NCBI GenBank assembly: GCA_947567585.1
Contig: CANONE010000085.1
Coordinates: 1 to 8,949, forward strand
Origin: an uncultured Clostridia bacterium
GTDB lineage: Bacteria; Bacillota; Clostridia; Oscillospirales; Acutalibacteraceae
Length of the DNA stretch: 8,949 nt
Reading direction: 5' to 3'
Shown: piece after piece, positions 1-6,881 of the stretch
Layout: every line of letters begins with the position of its first letter
How positions within the stretch are numbered: the stretch's first letter is position 1
Notes under the pieces: model-generated
Told to the model about the DNA's origin: nothing
Database searches by the model: none
Seen by the model: the letters and a program-made list of their open reading frames with translations, nothing else
Translations under genes and position numbers: made by a program

Positions 1-165
1 AATACCATACAAATCTTACAATCAAAGGAAAGAAATCGCGTACATTTTGCTTTGAGAGAATAAAACTTTTGGCAGTGAACAACAAACGCGCTTATGGATA
101 ACGGGTTTTTCTTCCATCAATTTGGTGAATTCTAACGAGAGATAAAAAAATTCCCCAAAAAGGGC
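1..165. other. AT-rich stretch without a supported gene
   Basis: This stretch is markedly richer in A and T than the GC-rich genes that follow. On the + strand, frame 1 is open from the window edge to a TAA at 61-63, giving about 20 residues. That could be the tail of an upstream gene, but it is far too short to judge. A 13-codon ATG-to-TAA run begins near 94 and has no clear ribosome binding site. The long minus-strand frame through here has no recognisable motif. I see no RNA gene or convincing terminator. Confidence 0.5.
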
Positions 166-194
166 TTTCCTCCAGGCGAGATTTGTCATATAAT
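166..194 (+). promoter_or_regulatory. Candidate sigma-A-type promoter for zapA
   Basis: A perfect -10 hexamer TATAAT lies at 189-194. The best -35 candidate is TTTCCT at 166-171 with a 17-base spacer; it matches TTGACA at only three of six positions. Transcription would start near 200-202, leaving a 5' leader of about 150 bases before the GTG of zapA. The -10 box is convincing and the -35 box is weak, so the promoter may be moderate or need an activator. No other good promoter is visible upstream of zapA. Confidence 0.5.
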
Positions 195-200
195 AGAAGA

Positions 201-354
201 AAGCGAATCCGGAAGACCGTACGGCAGAAGGAATGCAAGAGATTTTTGAAAGATCAGTGATTGCGCGGACCAGAGGGCAGGCAGTCTGGCCTTTGGCTGG
301 GCGTGGGACGATACCCATGCCTTTAGAAAGGCTCCCGCAGAAAGGACGGCTAAG
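201..354 (+). promoter_or_regulatory. Structured 5' leader of zapA
   Basis: The leader can form a hairpin at 300-321 (GGCGTGGG against CCCATGCC, one G-U pair, six-base loop ACGATA) and a smaller one at 270-289 (CCAGA against TCTGG). AAAGGC at 327-332 can pair with either of two GCCTTT copies, at 289-294 or 319-324. The second choice breaks the 300-321 hairpin. CCTTT in either copy could also pair with the AAAGG of the ribosome binding site at 341-346. This gives mutually exclusive folds near the start site. I recognise no known riboswitch or T-box consensus. A regulatory role is inference. Confidence 0.3.
341..346 (+). promoter_or_regulatory. zapA ribosome binding site
   Basis: AAAGGA lies eight bases before the GTG at 355. 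It supports GTG as the start, because no ATG in this frame lies close to the first conserved ZapA residues. Confidence 0.65.
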
Positions 355-1656
355 GTGGAAAAGAAAAGAAGAGTGCGGCTGACAATAAACGGCGTGGTAT
401 GCGGCGTCATTACGGGCGAGAGCGGAGAATACATGCAGGCCCTGGCCGACGAGGTGGGCGGGCTGATGAGTCAGGTAATGGCGGCGTCTCCCCTGATTAC
501 CCGGGAGGCGGCGGCCCTGACCGCGGCTTTGAGCTTATGCGACGACGCCCACAAAAACGCGGACCAGGCCGCCCGGCTGCAAGACCGGGTGGAAGAGCTG
601 GAGGTAGGGGCCGAGCTCTGGCAGGAGGAAAAGGTGGAGCTTCTCAAGTCTGCCATGGATGTGCAAAAGGACGCCCAGCTGGCGGAAAAGGCCGCCCGGT
701 TGGAAGCGGAAAACACCGTGCTGGAGGAGGCGGCCCAGCGCCTCAAGGGCGTGGAGCAGCGGGTACAGTCCCTGGAGGATGAGAACGCCGCCCTGCGGGA
801 GGCCGCCCGCAGCGCCGGGGATCCTCAAGAGAGGGAACGGCTGGCCCTGGAAAACGATGAAATGAAGAAGCGCTTGCAGCAGCTGACAGAGTATGCGCGC
901 CAGAGCCGGGACGCCGTAAAGTCCCTGGAAGGGGAACTGGCTGAAAAGCAGGGGCTGGAAGAAAAGCTGAACCAATTGGCGGAGGAAGCCCGGATGGGCC
1001 GGGCGGCTTTGCAGTCGGCGGAGGACGAGCTGGCAGGGAAAAAGGCCCAGCTGGAGAAGATGGAGCAGCTGGAGGAAGAGGCCCGGATGGGCCGGACGGC
1101 TTTACAATCGGCGGAGGACGAGCTGGCCAGGAAAGAGGCGCGCCTAAAGGAGCTGGAGGAGCAGGCCGCCCAGGCCAGCAAAAATCAGGCGGACTCTCAG
1201 GCCATTGAAGTACTGCGGGAGGAAAAGCGGGGCATGCGGGAAAAGCTGGACCGCCTGGAGGAGGACGCCCGAAAGACCCAGGAGGCGCTGCGGGCGGCGG
1301 AAGACGAACTGGTGAAAACCCGCTCTGCGCAGGAGGATGTAAGCCGGCTGCAGGAAGCCCTGCGCACCGCTGAAGAGCAGCTGGCGGAAAAGCAGTCCAT
1401 GCAGCGGATGATTGAGCAGCTTACGGAGGATGCCAAGCAGAGCCGGGAGGCCCTGCGGGAAGCCCAGGCCAAGCTGGAGAGCCGGGCCGCAGAACCGGCG
1501 TCCACCCCGGCGCCGCCCATCCCCCAAAGGCCGGCGGAGCCCCAGCAGCCTCCAAAATCAAAGGGCGCCCGAGGCGGCCGGCGCAGGAACCCGCTGCGGT
1601 TCGAGGAGGAATTACAGCAGGAGGGCCTGGTGAGCTACTTTGAAAAGGGCGAGTGA
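355..1656 (+). CDS. zapA: Cell division protein ZapA with long coiled-coil extension
   Basis: This is a cytoplasmic FtsZ-associated protein, expected to cross-link FtsZ filaments at midcell. Residues 6-70 fit the ZapA fold: a beta strand RVRLTINGVVCGV, a GESGEYMQALADEV helix start, then the alanine-rich helix REAAALTAALSLCDDAHK. ZapA proteins are usually about 85-140 residues, but this one has 433. Residues ~70-378 are almost uninterrupted Glu/Lys/Arg/Leu/Ala coiled coil. It contains a 31-residue tandem duplication (about 208-238 and 239-269, both with EEARMGR and ALQSAEDELA) and more divergent copies after it. Residues 379-402 are a Pro/Ala/Gln linker, 403-411 are basic (KGARGGRRR), and the end reads NPLRFEEELQQEGLVSYFEK. 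The start is GTG with an AAAGGA site eight bases upstream. Its end overlaps the U32 gene by 17 bases, so the two are probably co-transcribed. The N-terminal assignment is firm; the role of the extension is unknown. Confidence 0.85.
   Translation: MEKKRRVRLTINGVVCGVITGESGEYMQALADEVGGLMSQVMAASPLITREAAALTAALSLCDDAHKNADQAARLQDRVEELEVGAELWQEEKVELLKSAMDVQKDAQLAEKAARLEAENTVLEEAAQRLKGVEQRVQSLEDENAALREAARSAGDPQERERLALENDEMKKRLQQLTEYARQSRDAVKSLEGELAEKQGLEEKLNQLAEEARMGRAALQSAEDELAGKKAQLEKMEQLEEEARMGRTALQSAEDELARKEARLKELEEQAAQASKNQADSQAIEVLREEKRGMREKLDRLEEDARKTQEALRAAEDELVKTRSAQEDVSRLQEALRTAEEQLAEKQSMQRMIEQLTEDAKQSREALREAQAKLESRAAEPASTPAPPIPQRPAEPQQPPKSKGARGGRRRNPLRFEEELQQEGLVSYFEKGE
980..1165 (+). repeat. 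93-bp tandem duplication inside zapA
   Basis: Two adjacent copies with a 93-base period (31 codons) are visible. GCCCGGATGGGCCGG starts at 988 and again at 1081, and both are followed by near-identical sequence encoding ALQSAEDELA. The copies differ at a few mostly silent or conservative positions, which suggests a fairly recent in-frame duplication kept by selection for coiled-coil length. Weaker copies of the pattern follow at the protein level. Confidence 0.8.
1619..1625 (+). promoter_or_regulatory. Ribosome binding site for the U32 gene
   Basis: AGGAGGG lies inside the end of zapA, 14 bases before the TTG at 1640. The spacing is longer than usual, so translation may lean on coupling to zapA, whose stop codon lies 14-16 bases past the TTG. 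The GTG triplets nearby (1630 and 1653) are out of frame. Confidence 0.5.
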
Positions 1657-3721
1657 GCCAAAGCTGGAAGTACTTTCCCCCGCCGGAAGCCGGGATTCCC
1701 TGGAGGCGGCGGTGCGGGCCGGCGCGGACGCGGTATATCTGGGAGGACAGGCTTTTGGCGCTAGGGCCAAGGCTAAAAACTTTTCTCCGGATGAACTGGC
1801 GGCGGCGGTGGAATACTGCCATGTCCGGGGCGTGCGGGTCCATGTGACGGTGAATACGCTGTTAAAAGAAAATGAACTGCCGGAGGCCCTGGCCTTTGTA
1901 AAAGCCCTCTGCGCGCTGCCGGTGGACGCGGTGCTGGTACAGGACATGGGGCTTTTCTCTCTGCTGCGGGAGCGGGCGCCGGAGCTGCCCATACACGCGT
2001 CTACCCAGATGAGCCTGCACACTCCGGCGGGCGCGGCCCTCCTGCGCGAGCTGGGAGCCGTCCGGGTAGTGCTGGCTCGGGAAATGAGCCTGGGGGAGAT
2101 AAAGGCGGTCTCCCAAAGGACGCCGGTGGAGCTGGAAGCCTTTGTTCATGGGGCCCTGTGCATGAGCGTCTCGGGGCAGTGCTACCTCAGCGCGCTTTTA
2201 GGCGGGCGCAGCGGAAACCGGGGGCAATGCGCCCAGCCCTGCCGCCTGGCATTCGCGGCCAGGGAGGGCACCGGGCATGACCTCTCTCTGAAAGACCTTA
2301 CTTTTATCTCCCACATCGATTCCCTGGTCCGGGCTGGCGTCCAATCCGTTAAAATCGAGGGCCGGATGAAGCGCCCGGAATATGTTGCCGCCGCCACCGC
2401 CGCCTGCCGCCTCGCCGCCGGGGGAGAGCCTGTGCCGCCCTGGCTCTCCCAAAGCCTGGAGGCGGCTTTTTCCCGGTCCGGATTTACAGATGGCTATCTG
2501 ACGGGAAAACGGGGGCGGCGCATGTTCGGAACCCGCCGTAAGGAGGATGTGGCGGCGGCCACGGAAAAGGTTTACGCGCGGCTGCGGGGCCTCTACCGGG
2601 GAGAGCGGCAGGGGATCTCCGTCCGCCTAAAGGCGGGTATAAGGGGGAAGGACGTCTGCCTCGCTGTCCAGGATGAGGAGGGCCGTTTGGCCCAAACCCG
2701 GCAAGCGGCGGGGGAGAGTTTTCTCACCAAGGAGCGCTGCTTACAACAGCTGAAAAAGACCGGGGGAACCCCTTTTTTCCCAGCCTCTGTCTCTCTGCCG
2801 GAGGAAGGGCTGCCTTTGGCCCTGCCCGCTCTTAACGCCATGCGCCGGGAAGCGCTGGAAAAGCTGGCGGCCCTCCGGTCCAGCCGGGAGCCCATCCCCT
2901 TTCGGGATATCCCTCTGCCGGCCCCAGTCTCCCAGGACAAACGGGGGGGCCCGCTTCCGGCCCGGGCTTTCTTTCAGCGCACCGGGCAGCTCTGTCCTCA
3001 GGCCAGGGCCTGCCGGGAGATTGTTCTGCCGGTTGAGACGGACCTGCCGGTCTTGCGGCGGCTGCGGGAAGAGGGATGGCCGCCCATTTTTTTGGAGATC
3101 CCCCGGGCTGTTTTTGGCTGGGAGGAAGAACTGCGGGCCCTGCTGAGGGACCGTCTGGCAGCGGGATTTGAAGATTTTGTCTGTGGAAATCTGGGGGCGC
3201 TGGCCCTGTGCCGGGAGCTGGGGGCGCGGGCTCATGGTTCCTTTTCCCTCAATATCGCCAATTCCGCCGCCTTGGGCGCTTTTGCTGCCCTGGGCCTGCA
3301 AAGCGCTGAACTGAGCTTTGAGCTGTCCGCCAAGGAGGCTTCCCTGGCCGCCAAAGGCGCGCTCCCGACCGGATTTATGGTCTATGGGCGGCAGGCGCTG
3401 ATGCTCACCCGGAATTGCCCCCTGGCGAACTCCCCGAAGGGCTGCCTGCGCTGCCGGACGCTGGGTTTCCTCACCGACCGCATGGGTGTGAAATTCCCCG
3501 TGCAGTGCCGGATGTATGGCCGGGGCGGCGTGGAAATGCTGAATTCCGTCCCTCTCTGGCTGGGCGACCTGCAAGAGGAGTTGGCGTGGGCGGATTTCGG
3601 CGCGCTGCGGTTCACGGTGGAAAACGCCGGCCAATGTGGAGAAGTGCTGGAACGCTTTTTTGCTGGGAACGGCCTGTCCCAAGGGATCACCCGGGGGCTT
3701 TTCCGGCGGGGTGTGGAATAG
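1640..3721 (+). CDS. U32 family protein, RlhA-like (DUF3656-type C-terminus)
   Basis: U32 proteins were named as collagenase-like peptidases, but studied bacterial members (RlhA/YdcP, TrhP/YegQ) hydroxylate cytidine of 23S rRNA or uridine of tRNA. The N-terminus has the family start LEVLSPAGS and GADAVYLGG (residues 9-36). The signature follows: HGALCMSVSGQC, then GGRSGNRGQCAQPCR, giving Cys174, Cys181, Cys197 and Cys201 as likely Fe-S or catalytic ligands. DLTFISHIDSLVRAGVQSVKIEGRMKR (about 219-245) is also typical. The C-terminal half has a second Cys set (593, 602, 605, 623) and LTDRMGVKFP, ending in a MLNSVPLWLGD segment. The length of 693 residues fits RlhA-type proteins (653 in E. coli) rather than shorter TrhP. 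The start is TTG at 1640, the only usable in-frame start before the conserved LSPAGS. Family is certain; rRNA rather than tRNA or another substrate is inferred from length and layout. Confidence 0.88.
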   Translation: MKRASEPKLEVLSPAGSRDSLEAAVRAGADAVYLGGQAFGARAKAKNFSPDELAAAVEYCHVRGVRVHVTVNTLLKENELPEALAFVKALCALPVDAVLVQDMGLFSLLRERAPELPIHASTQMSLHTPAGAALLRELGAVRVVLAREMSLGEIKAVSQRTPVELEAFVHGALCMSVSGQCYLSALLGGRSGNRGQCAQPCRLAFAAREGTGHDLSLKDLTFISHIDSLVRAGVQSVKIEGRMKRPEYVAAATAACRLAAGGEPVPPWLSQSLEAAFSRSGFTDGYLTGKRGRRMFGTRRKEDVAAATEKVYARLRGLYRGERQGISVRLKAGIRGKDVCLAVQDEEGRLAQTRQAAGESFLTKERCLQQLKKTGGTPFFPASVSLPEEGLPLALPALNAMRREALEKLAALRSSREPIPFRDIPLPAPVSQDKRGGPLPARAFFQRTGQLCPQARACREIVLPVETDLPVLRRLREEGWPPIFLEIPRAVFGWEEELRALLRDRLAAGFEDFVCGNLGALALCRELGARAHGSFSLNIANSAALGAFAALGLQSAELSFELSAKEASLAAKGALPTGFMVYGRQALMLTRNCPLANSPKGCLRCRTLGFLTDRMGVKFPVQCRMYGRGGVEMLNSVPLWLGDLQEELAWADFGALRFTVENAGQCGEVLERFFAGNGLSQGITRGLFRRGVE

Positions 3722-3768
3722 GTGAAAACCTGTGGAAAACCTTGTTGAAAGTGTTGAATACTCAATAT
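3722..3768. other. Short intergenic with DnaA-box-like motif
   Basis: TGTGGAAAA at 3731-3739 is, on the minus strand, TTTTCCACA, which fits the DnaA box pattern TTWTNCACA. Two looser relatives follow (TTGTTGAAA at 3742-3750, GTGTTGAAT at 3751-3759). No origin genes are present, so this may be chance. Confidence 0.25.
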
Positions 3769-3804
3769 AAACAGGCTGTGGGAGATGCGTCCCACAGCCT
3801 GTTT
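3769..3804. terminator. Bidirectional intrinsic terminator between convergent operons
   Basis: A perfect 15-bp stem pairs 3769-3783 with 3790-3804 around a six-base loop (GATGCG). The stem is closed by AAA/TTT, so each strand reads a GC-rich hairpin followed by T residues. On the minus strand the tract continues as TTTATATT, a reasonable U-run. On the + strand only about three T residues follow the GC core. It lies 26 bases after the PBP2 stop and 47 bases after the U32 stop, so it probably ends both transcripts, more strongly for the mre operon. Confidence 0.85.
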
Positions 3805-3829
3805 CAGTACGGGTTCAGATTCTAGATAG

Positions 3830-6352
3830 CTATTCCTCTGGCTCTTCCGGCGGCGTTTGGGGGGGTTCGGGAGAGCCGGAGGCCGTTCCATGGTAGAAGG
3901 GGGAGTCCCCGCCTGGCGGCGGTGTGGAAGTGGGCTCCGGGGTGGCGTCCGGGGATGGGCCGCTTTCATTATTTCCGTCTGGGTCCGGGGAAGAGGCGGA
4001 GGGCTCCCCGGTAAAGATATGGTCCGGAATATCGCTGCCTCTGGGGGGGAAGGGCGTGGGAGTAGGTTCAGAGGGCTCCGGCTCGTCTTCCGGACCGCTT
4101 CCCTCCGGATCCGGGCTGGCCCCGGGGTCTGGAGAGGGAGCAGGGGTAGCCGCGGCGGCGGCCCTCTCCTGGTCCAGCTCCTTTTTGGTCTTGAGCACCT
4201 CGCCTTCATCGTCCACCAAGTCCCCGTCCTGATTATAACGGTTGCCGTCCTCATCCCAGGTGTAGAACCCAAAGTACTGGTCCAGGATATCCTTGGCCAC
4301 ATTCATGGCATAGGCGCCGGAGCGGCCGTGTTCCAGCATCACCGCCACGGCAATTTTGGGATTGTCGGCAGGGGCGTAGCAAATAAAGCTGATATTTTCC
4401 TCTGTGCCGCCCTGGTCCCAACTGGCGGCGGAAGTTTCTGCGGTACCGGTTTTGCAGGCCACAGCCACAGGATAGTCGGAGAAGACGCTGCTGGCCGTAC
4501 CGGAAACAGCGGTCTGTACCATAGCGTCCCGGACCACGCCCAGCACATCGTCCCGGATCTCCGCGTCATAGAGCAGCTCCGGCTGGTAGCGGCGGATCAA
4601 ATTCTGCCCGGTATAGTCCAGCACCTCGCTGAGAAAATGGGTGCGGTAGCGCCGCCCGCCGGTGGCAATGGTGGCGCAGTAGGTGGCCAGCTGAATCGGG
4701 GTAAACATATTGTCCGCCTGGCCAATGGCGGTCTGGGCGGTGACGCCGTCGGTCCAGTCCTCGCCCAGCTCGGTGTGGGTCTCCCGGTACTCCTGGGGGC
4801 TGGACATAATCCCCCGGCTCTCAAAAAGCTCCACCCCGGTTTTCTGCCCCAGGCCAAAGTGCTCGGCATACGGCCCCAGCCGGCGGATGGTCAGGCGGGT
4901 TCCCAGCTCGCAGAAGTAGCAGTTGCAGGATTCGGCAATGGCGGTATACAGATTGGCATAGCCGTGGTACCCTGTGCAGGCCAGCTCCAGGTCCGCCAGC
5001 TTGTACACGCCAAAGCCGTTGGGACCCTCGCAGTTATAGAGCCCCGCCCCAGCGGTGGTTTCCCCTTCCTGCAGGCCGGCAATGGCTACCAGGGGCTTGA
5101 ACACTGAGCCCGGGGTATAGATACCCTCCAGGGCCCGGTTGACCAAGGGGGCGTTCTCATTGTCGTTATTCATCTCATCCCGGTAGTCAAAGTCGGAATA
5201 GTAGCGCTGGATATCGTAGGTGGGATAGGTAGAGGCGGCCAGTACGCCAAAATTAGAGATGTCAATGGCCACAGCGGCCCCGGCTTTGCAGTCGTGGGCC
5301 CGCCTGTCGTCTTTGCCGCCGGTATTCTTATTGGCCTGAATATTCTTTTCCAGAGAACGGTTGGCCACTCTCTGCAAATCGGAGTCCAGCGTCAGCCGCA
5401 CAGTATGGCCCTCCTGGGGCTGAATGGCGGTGGCGGTGGTGGTCACCTCTCCATTTTCGTCGGTAAACACAGACATCATGCCCCGCTTGCCCCGGAGCTC
5501 GTCTTCAAAAGCGCTTTCCGCCCCGGCCATGCCGATGACGTCGTTGGCCTTATACCCGGCAATGTTATTCTCGCTGTCGTAGAGCTGGCTTTCCTCCAGC
5601 CCTTCCTTGATCTCCGCGGTAACGCCGGAAGTGAAGCCCACCAGGTGGGGAGCCAAAGCGCCCTGGTCCCCGTAATAGCGCTGCACCCCCACCCGGGTCT
5701 CGATCCCCTTCCACCGGCTGGCGTACTCTCCGAAAACGCCTACCGTTTCCGACGAGACGCCGCTGGCGATAACATAGGGATCGTTGATGGAAAACGCGTC
5801 CTTGGTCATGGAATAGCGCACCGAAACCACCGTGCGGGTATCCTCTTTGGAAAAGCCCTCGTAGTGGTAGCGCTTGGCGAGCTCCCGCATACAGTCGTCG
5901 GCGGTGGCGTAGTTGGCCAAATTCAGCATATCCCGGCCCTTTAGGTCTTCAATCTCGTCCTCCTGTCCTTCCTTAAAGCGGTAGTTCCCGTTTTCGTCCA
6001 GCTCAATCGGCAGAATGTCCCGCCATTTTTCCCCCCGCTCCTCCAAAAGGTCGATGACCTCCAGGATGGTGGGGTTGCGCTGGGAGTCGTCCATGTACAG
6101 GGCGTTATAAACCACCTCATACACGACGTGGTTGCCGACCAGCACATTTCCTTCCTGGTCCCAGATCTCTCCCCGGGCGGCGCTGATTTCCACCGCGTCT
6201 GTCCGGTGGGCCAGGGCTTCCTGCTGGAAGGTGTCCCCGTTGATAATCTGCCAGTTAAAAAGCTGCAGCTCATACAAGATAAAGAACACCACCACCACCA
6301 GTATGCAGGCGGTGGAGCGTCCGGATTTGAAGCTGAAATGCGGTAAGTTCAT
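3830..6352 (-). CDS. mrdA: Penicillin-binding protein 2, elongasome transpeptidase
   Basis: This class B PBP cross-links peptidoglycan during side-wall growth, working with RodA and the MreBCD proteins. One N-terminal membrane anchor lies at about 14-33 (ACILVVVVFFILYELQL), leaving the rest outside the cell. The pedestal/dimerisation domain covers about 45-315, with AARGEIWDQEGNVLV at 58-72. The transpeptidase domain has all three active-site motifs: SVFK (catalytic Ser416, Lys419) in TPGSVFKP, SCN (475-477) and KTGT (634-637). The domain ends near 695. Then comes a tail of about 105 residues (736-840), rich in Pro, Ser, Glu, Asp and Gly and probably disordered. Length is 840 against 633 for E. 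coli PBP2. Start ATG at 6352 has GAGG eight bases upstream. It follows mreD after 16 bases and ends just before a terminator. The mreCD neighbourhood favours PBP2 over the related FtsI/SpoVD. Confidence 0.92.
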   Translation of the reverse strand: MNLPHFSFKSGRSTACILVVVVFFILYELQLFNWQIINGDTFQQEALAHRTDAVEISAARGEIWDQEGNVLVGNHVVYEVVYNALYMDDSQRNPTILEVIDLLEERGEKWRDILPIELDENGNYRFKEGQEDEIEDLKGRDMLNLANYATADDCMRELAKRYHYEGFSKEDTRTVVSVRYSMTKDAFSINDPYVIASGVSSETVGVFGEYASRWKGIETRVGVQRYYGDQGALAPHLVGFTSGVTAEIKEGLEESQLYDSENNIAGYKANDVIGMAGAESAFEDELRGKRGMMSVFTDENGEVTTTATAIQPQEGHTVRLTLDSDLQRVANRSLEKNIQANKNTGGKDDRRAHDCKAGAAVAIDISNFGVLAASTYPTYDIQRYYSDFDYRDEMNNDNENAPLVNRALEGIYTPGSVFKPLVAIAGLQEGETTAGAGLYNCEGPNGFGVYKLADLELACTGYHGYANLYTAIAESCNCYFCELGTRLTIRRLGPYAEHFGLGQKTGVELFESRGIMSSPQEYRETHTELGEDWTDGVTAQTAIGQADNMFTPIQLATYCATIATGGRRYRTHFLSEVLDYTGQNLIRRYQPELLYDAEIRDDVLGVVRDAMVQTAVSGTASSVFSDYPVAVACKTGTAETSAASWDQGGTEENISFICYAPADNPKIAVAVMLEHGRSGAYAMNVAKDILDQYFGFYTWDEDGNRYNQDGDLVDDEGEVLKTKKELDQERAAAAATPAPSPDPGASPDPEGSGPEDEPEPSEPTPTPFPPRGSDIPDHIFTGEPSASSPDPDGNNESGPSPDATPEPTSTPPPGGDSPFYHGTASGSPEPPQTPPEEPEE

Positions 6353-6360
6353 AAGGAATT

Positions 6361-6364
6361 CCTC
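6361..6364 (-). promoter_or_regulatory. Ribosome binding site for mrdA
   Basis: GAGG on the minus strand sits eight bases before the ATG ending at 6352, inside the short gap after mreD. It overlaps the palindrome AGGAATTCCT. Confidence 0.6.
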
Positions 6365-6368
6365 TTGC

Positions 6369-6881
6369 CTACTTCTCTATGGGGTCCAGGGCGTCGGAAA
6401 GGCCCTGGTTTAATAGATACAGTACGGGAACAAAGAGTAGGGTATATAAGTATTTTGGTAAATAATGATGGGTGAACGCATACCCCGGCATGGAGTAATG
6501 AAAGTAGTAAAACGCCAGCCATTGGCCGCCAAAAAGCAGCGCCATGGTCCAGGTTCCAGTAAGCAGAGCGGTAACCAGGTTCACCTGCATGTACGCCTGC
6601 ACCATCAGACTGACAAAAAAGCAGACCGCCCCCAGCAGCAGGGCGTGAACCCCTAAGGTGCCGGAATACCCAAAATCGCAGAAAAGCCCCGCCGCAATGC
6701 CAAAAGCCATAGCGGGGACTTCCTCCTCAAACATCGCCATAATAGCGGCCGCAGGCAGCACCAGCACTGGCCGCACGCCGGCGATGGCGGGCAGCAGGCC
6801 AGGGGTTTCCTGAATCATAAAAAGAACCAAGAGCTCCAGGGTGTAGGCCAAGTAACGGATGACACGGTTCAGATCCCTCAT
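6369..6881 (-). CDS. mreD: Rod shape-determining protein MreD
   Basis: MreD is a small integral membrane protein of the elongasome that binds MreC and helps control PBP2-RodA activity. The 170-residue product is strongly hydrophobic, with about five or six membrane segments (roughly 9-24, 37-51, 55-71, 77-97, 102-128 and 141-158). Its FGIAAGLFCDFGYSGTLGVHALLLG stretch (59-84) matches the typical MreD 'GLxxDxxxxxxLGxxAL' pattern. Its ATG shares an ATGA with the mreC stop, so translation is probably coupled, and a strong Shine-Dalgarno lies in the mreC end. Length is usual for the family (about 160-175). MreD sequences diverge strongly, so position between mreC and PBP2 adds much to the call. 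Confidence 0.9.
   Translation of the reverse strand: MRDLNRVIRYLAYTLELLVLFMIQETPGLLPAIAGVRPVLVLPAAAIMAMFEEEVPAMAFGIAAGLFCDFGYSGTLGVHALLLGAVCFFVSLMVQAYMQVNLVTALLTGTWTMALLFGGQWLAFYYFHYSMPGYAFTHHYLPKYLYTLLFVPVLYLLNQGLSDALDPIEK

Noticed and set aside
145..170. Possible minus-strand terminator (CCC/GGG then a T-run)
   Set aside because: The stem has only three pairs, too weak, and no gene ends there on that strand.
305..316. GGG-ACGATA-CCC loop resembling a guanidine-II (mini-ykkC) hairpin
   Set aside because: That family needs two hairpins with short ACGR loops. Here the loop has six bases and the neighbouring hairpin loop does not match.
22..318. 98-codon minus-strand open frame in the AT-rich start
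   Set aside because: It has no recognisable motif, lies antisense to the zapA promoter and leader, and its composition looks random.
980..1165. Tandem repeat considered as a CRISPR-like array
   Set aside because: The repeats are contiguous without spacers, in frame, and encode coiled coil.
2741..3682. 313-codon minus-strand frame opposite the U32 gene
   Set aside because: Antisense shadow; the U32 frame carries the full family signature.
3857..5107. 416-codon + strand open frame opposite PBP2
   Set aside because: It is an antisense shadow of a GC-rich gene whose active-site motifs are all on the minus strand.
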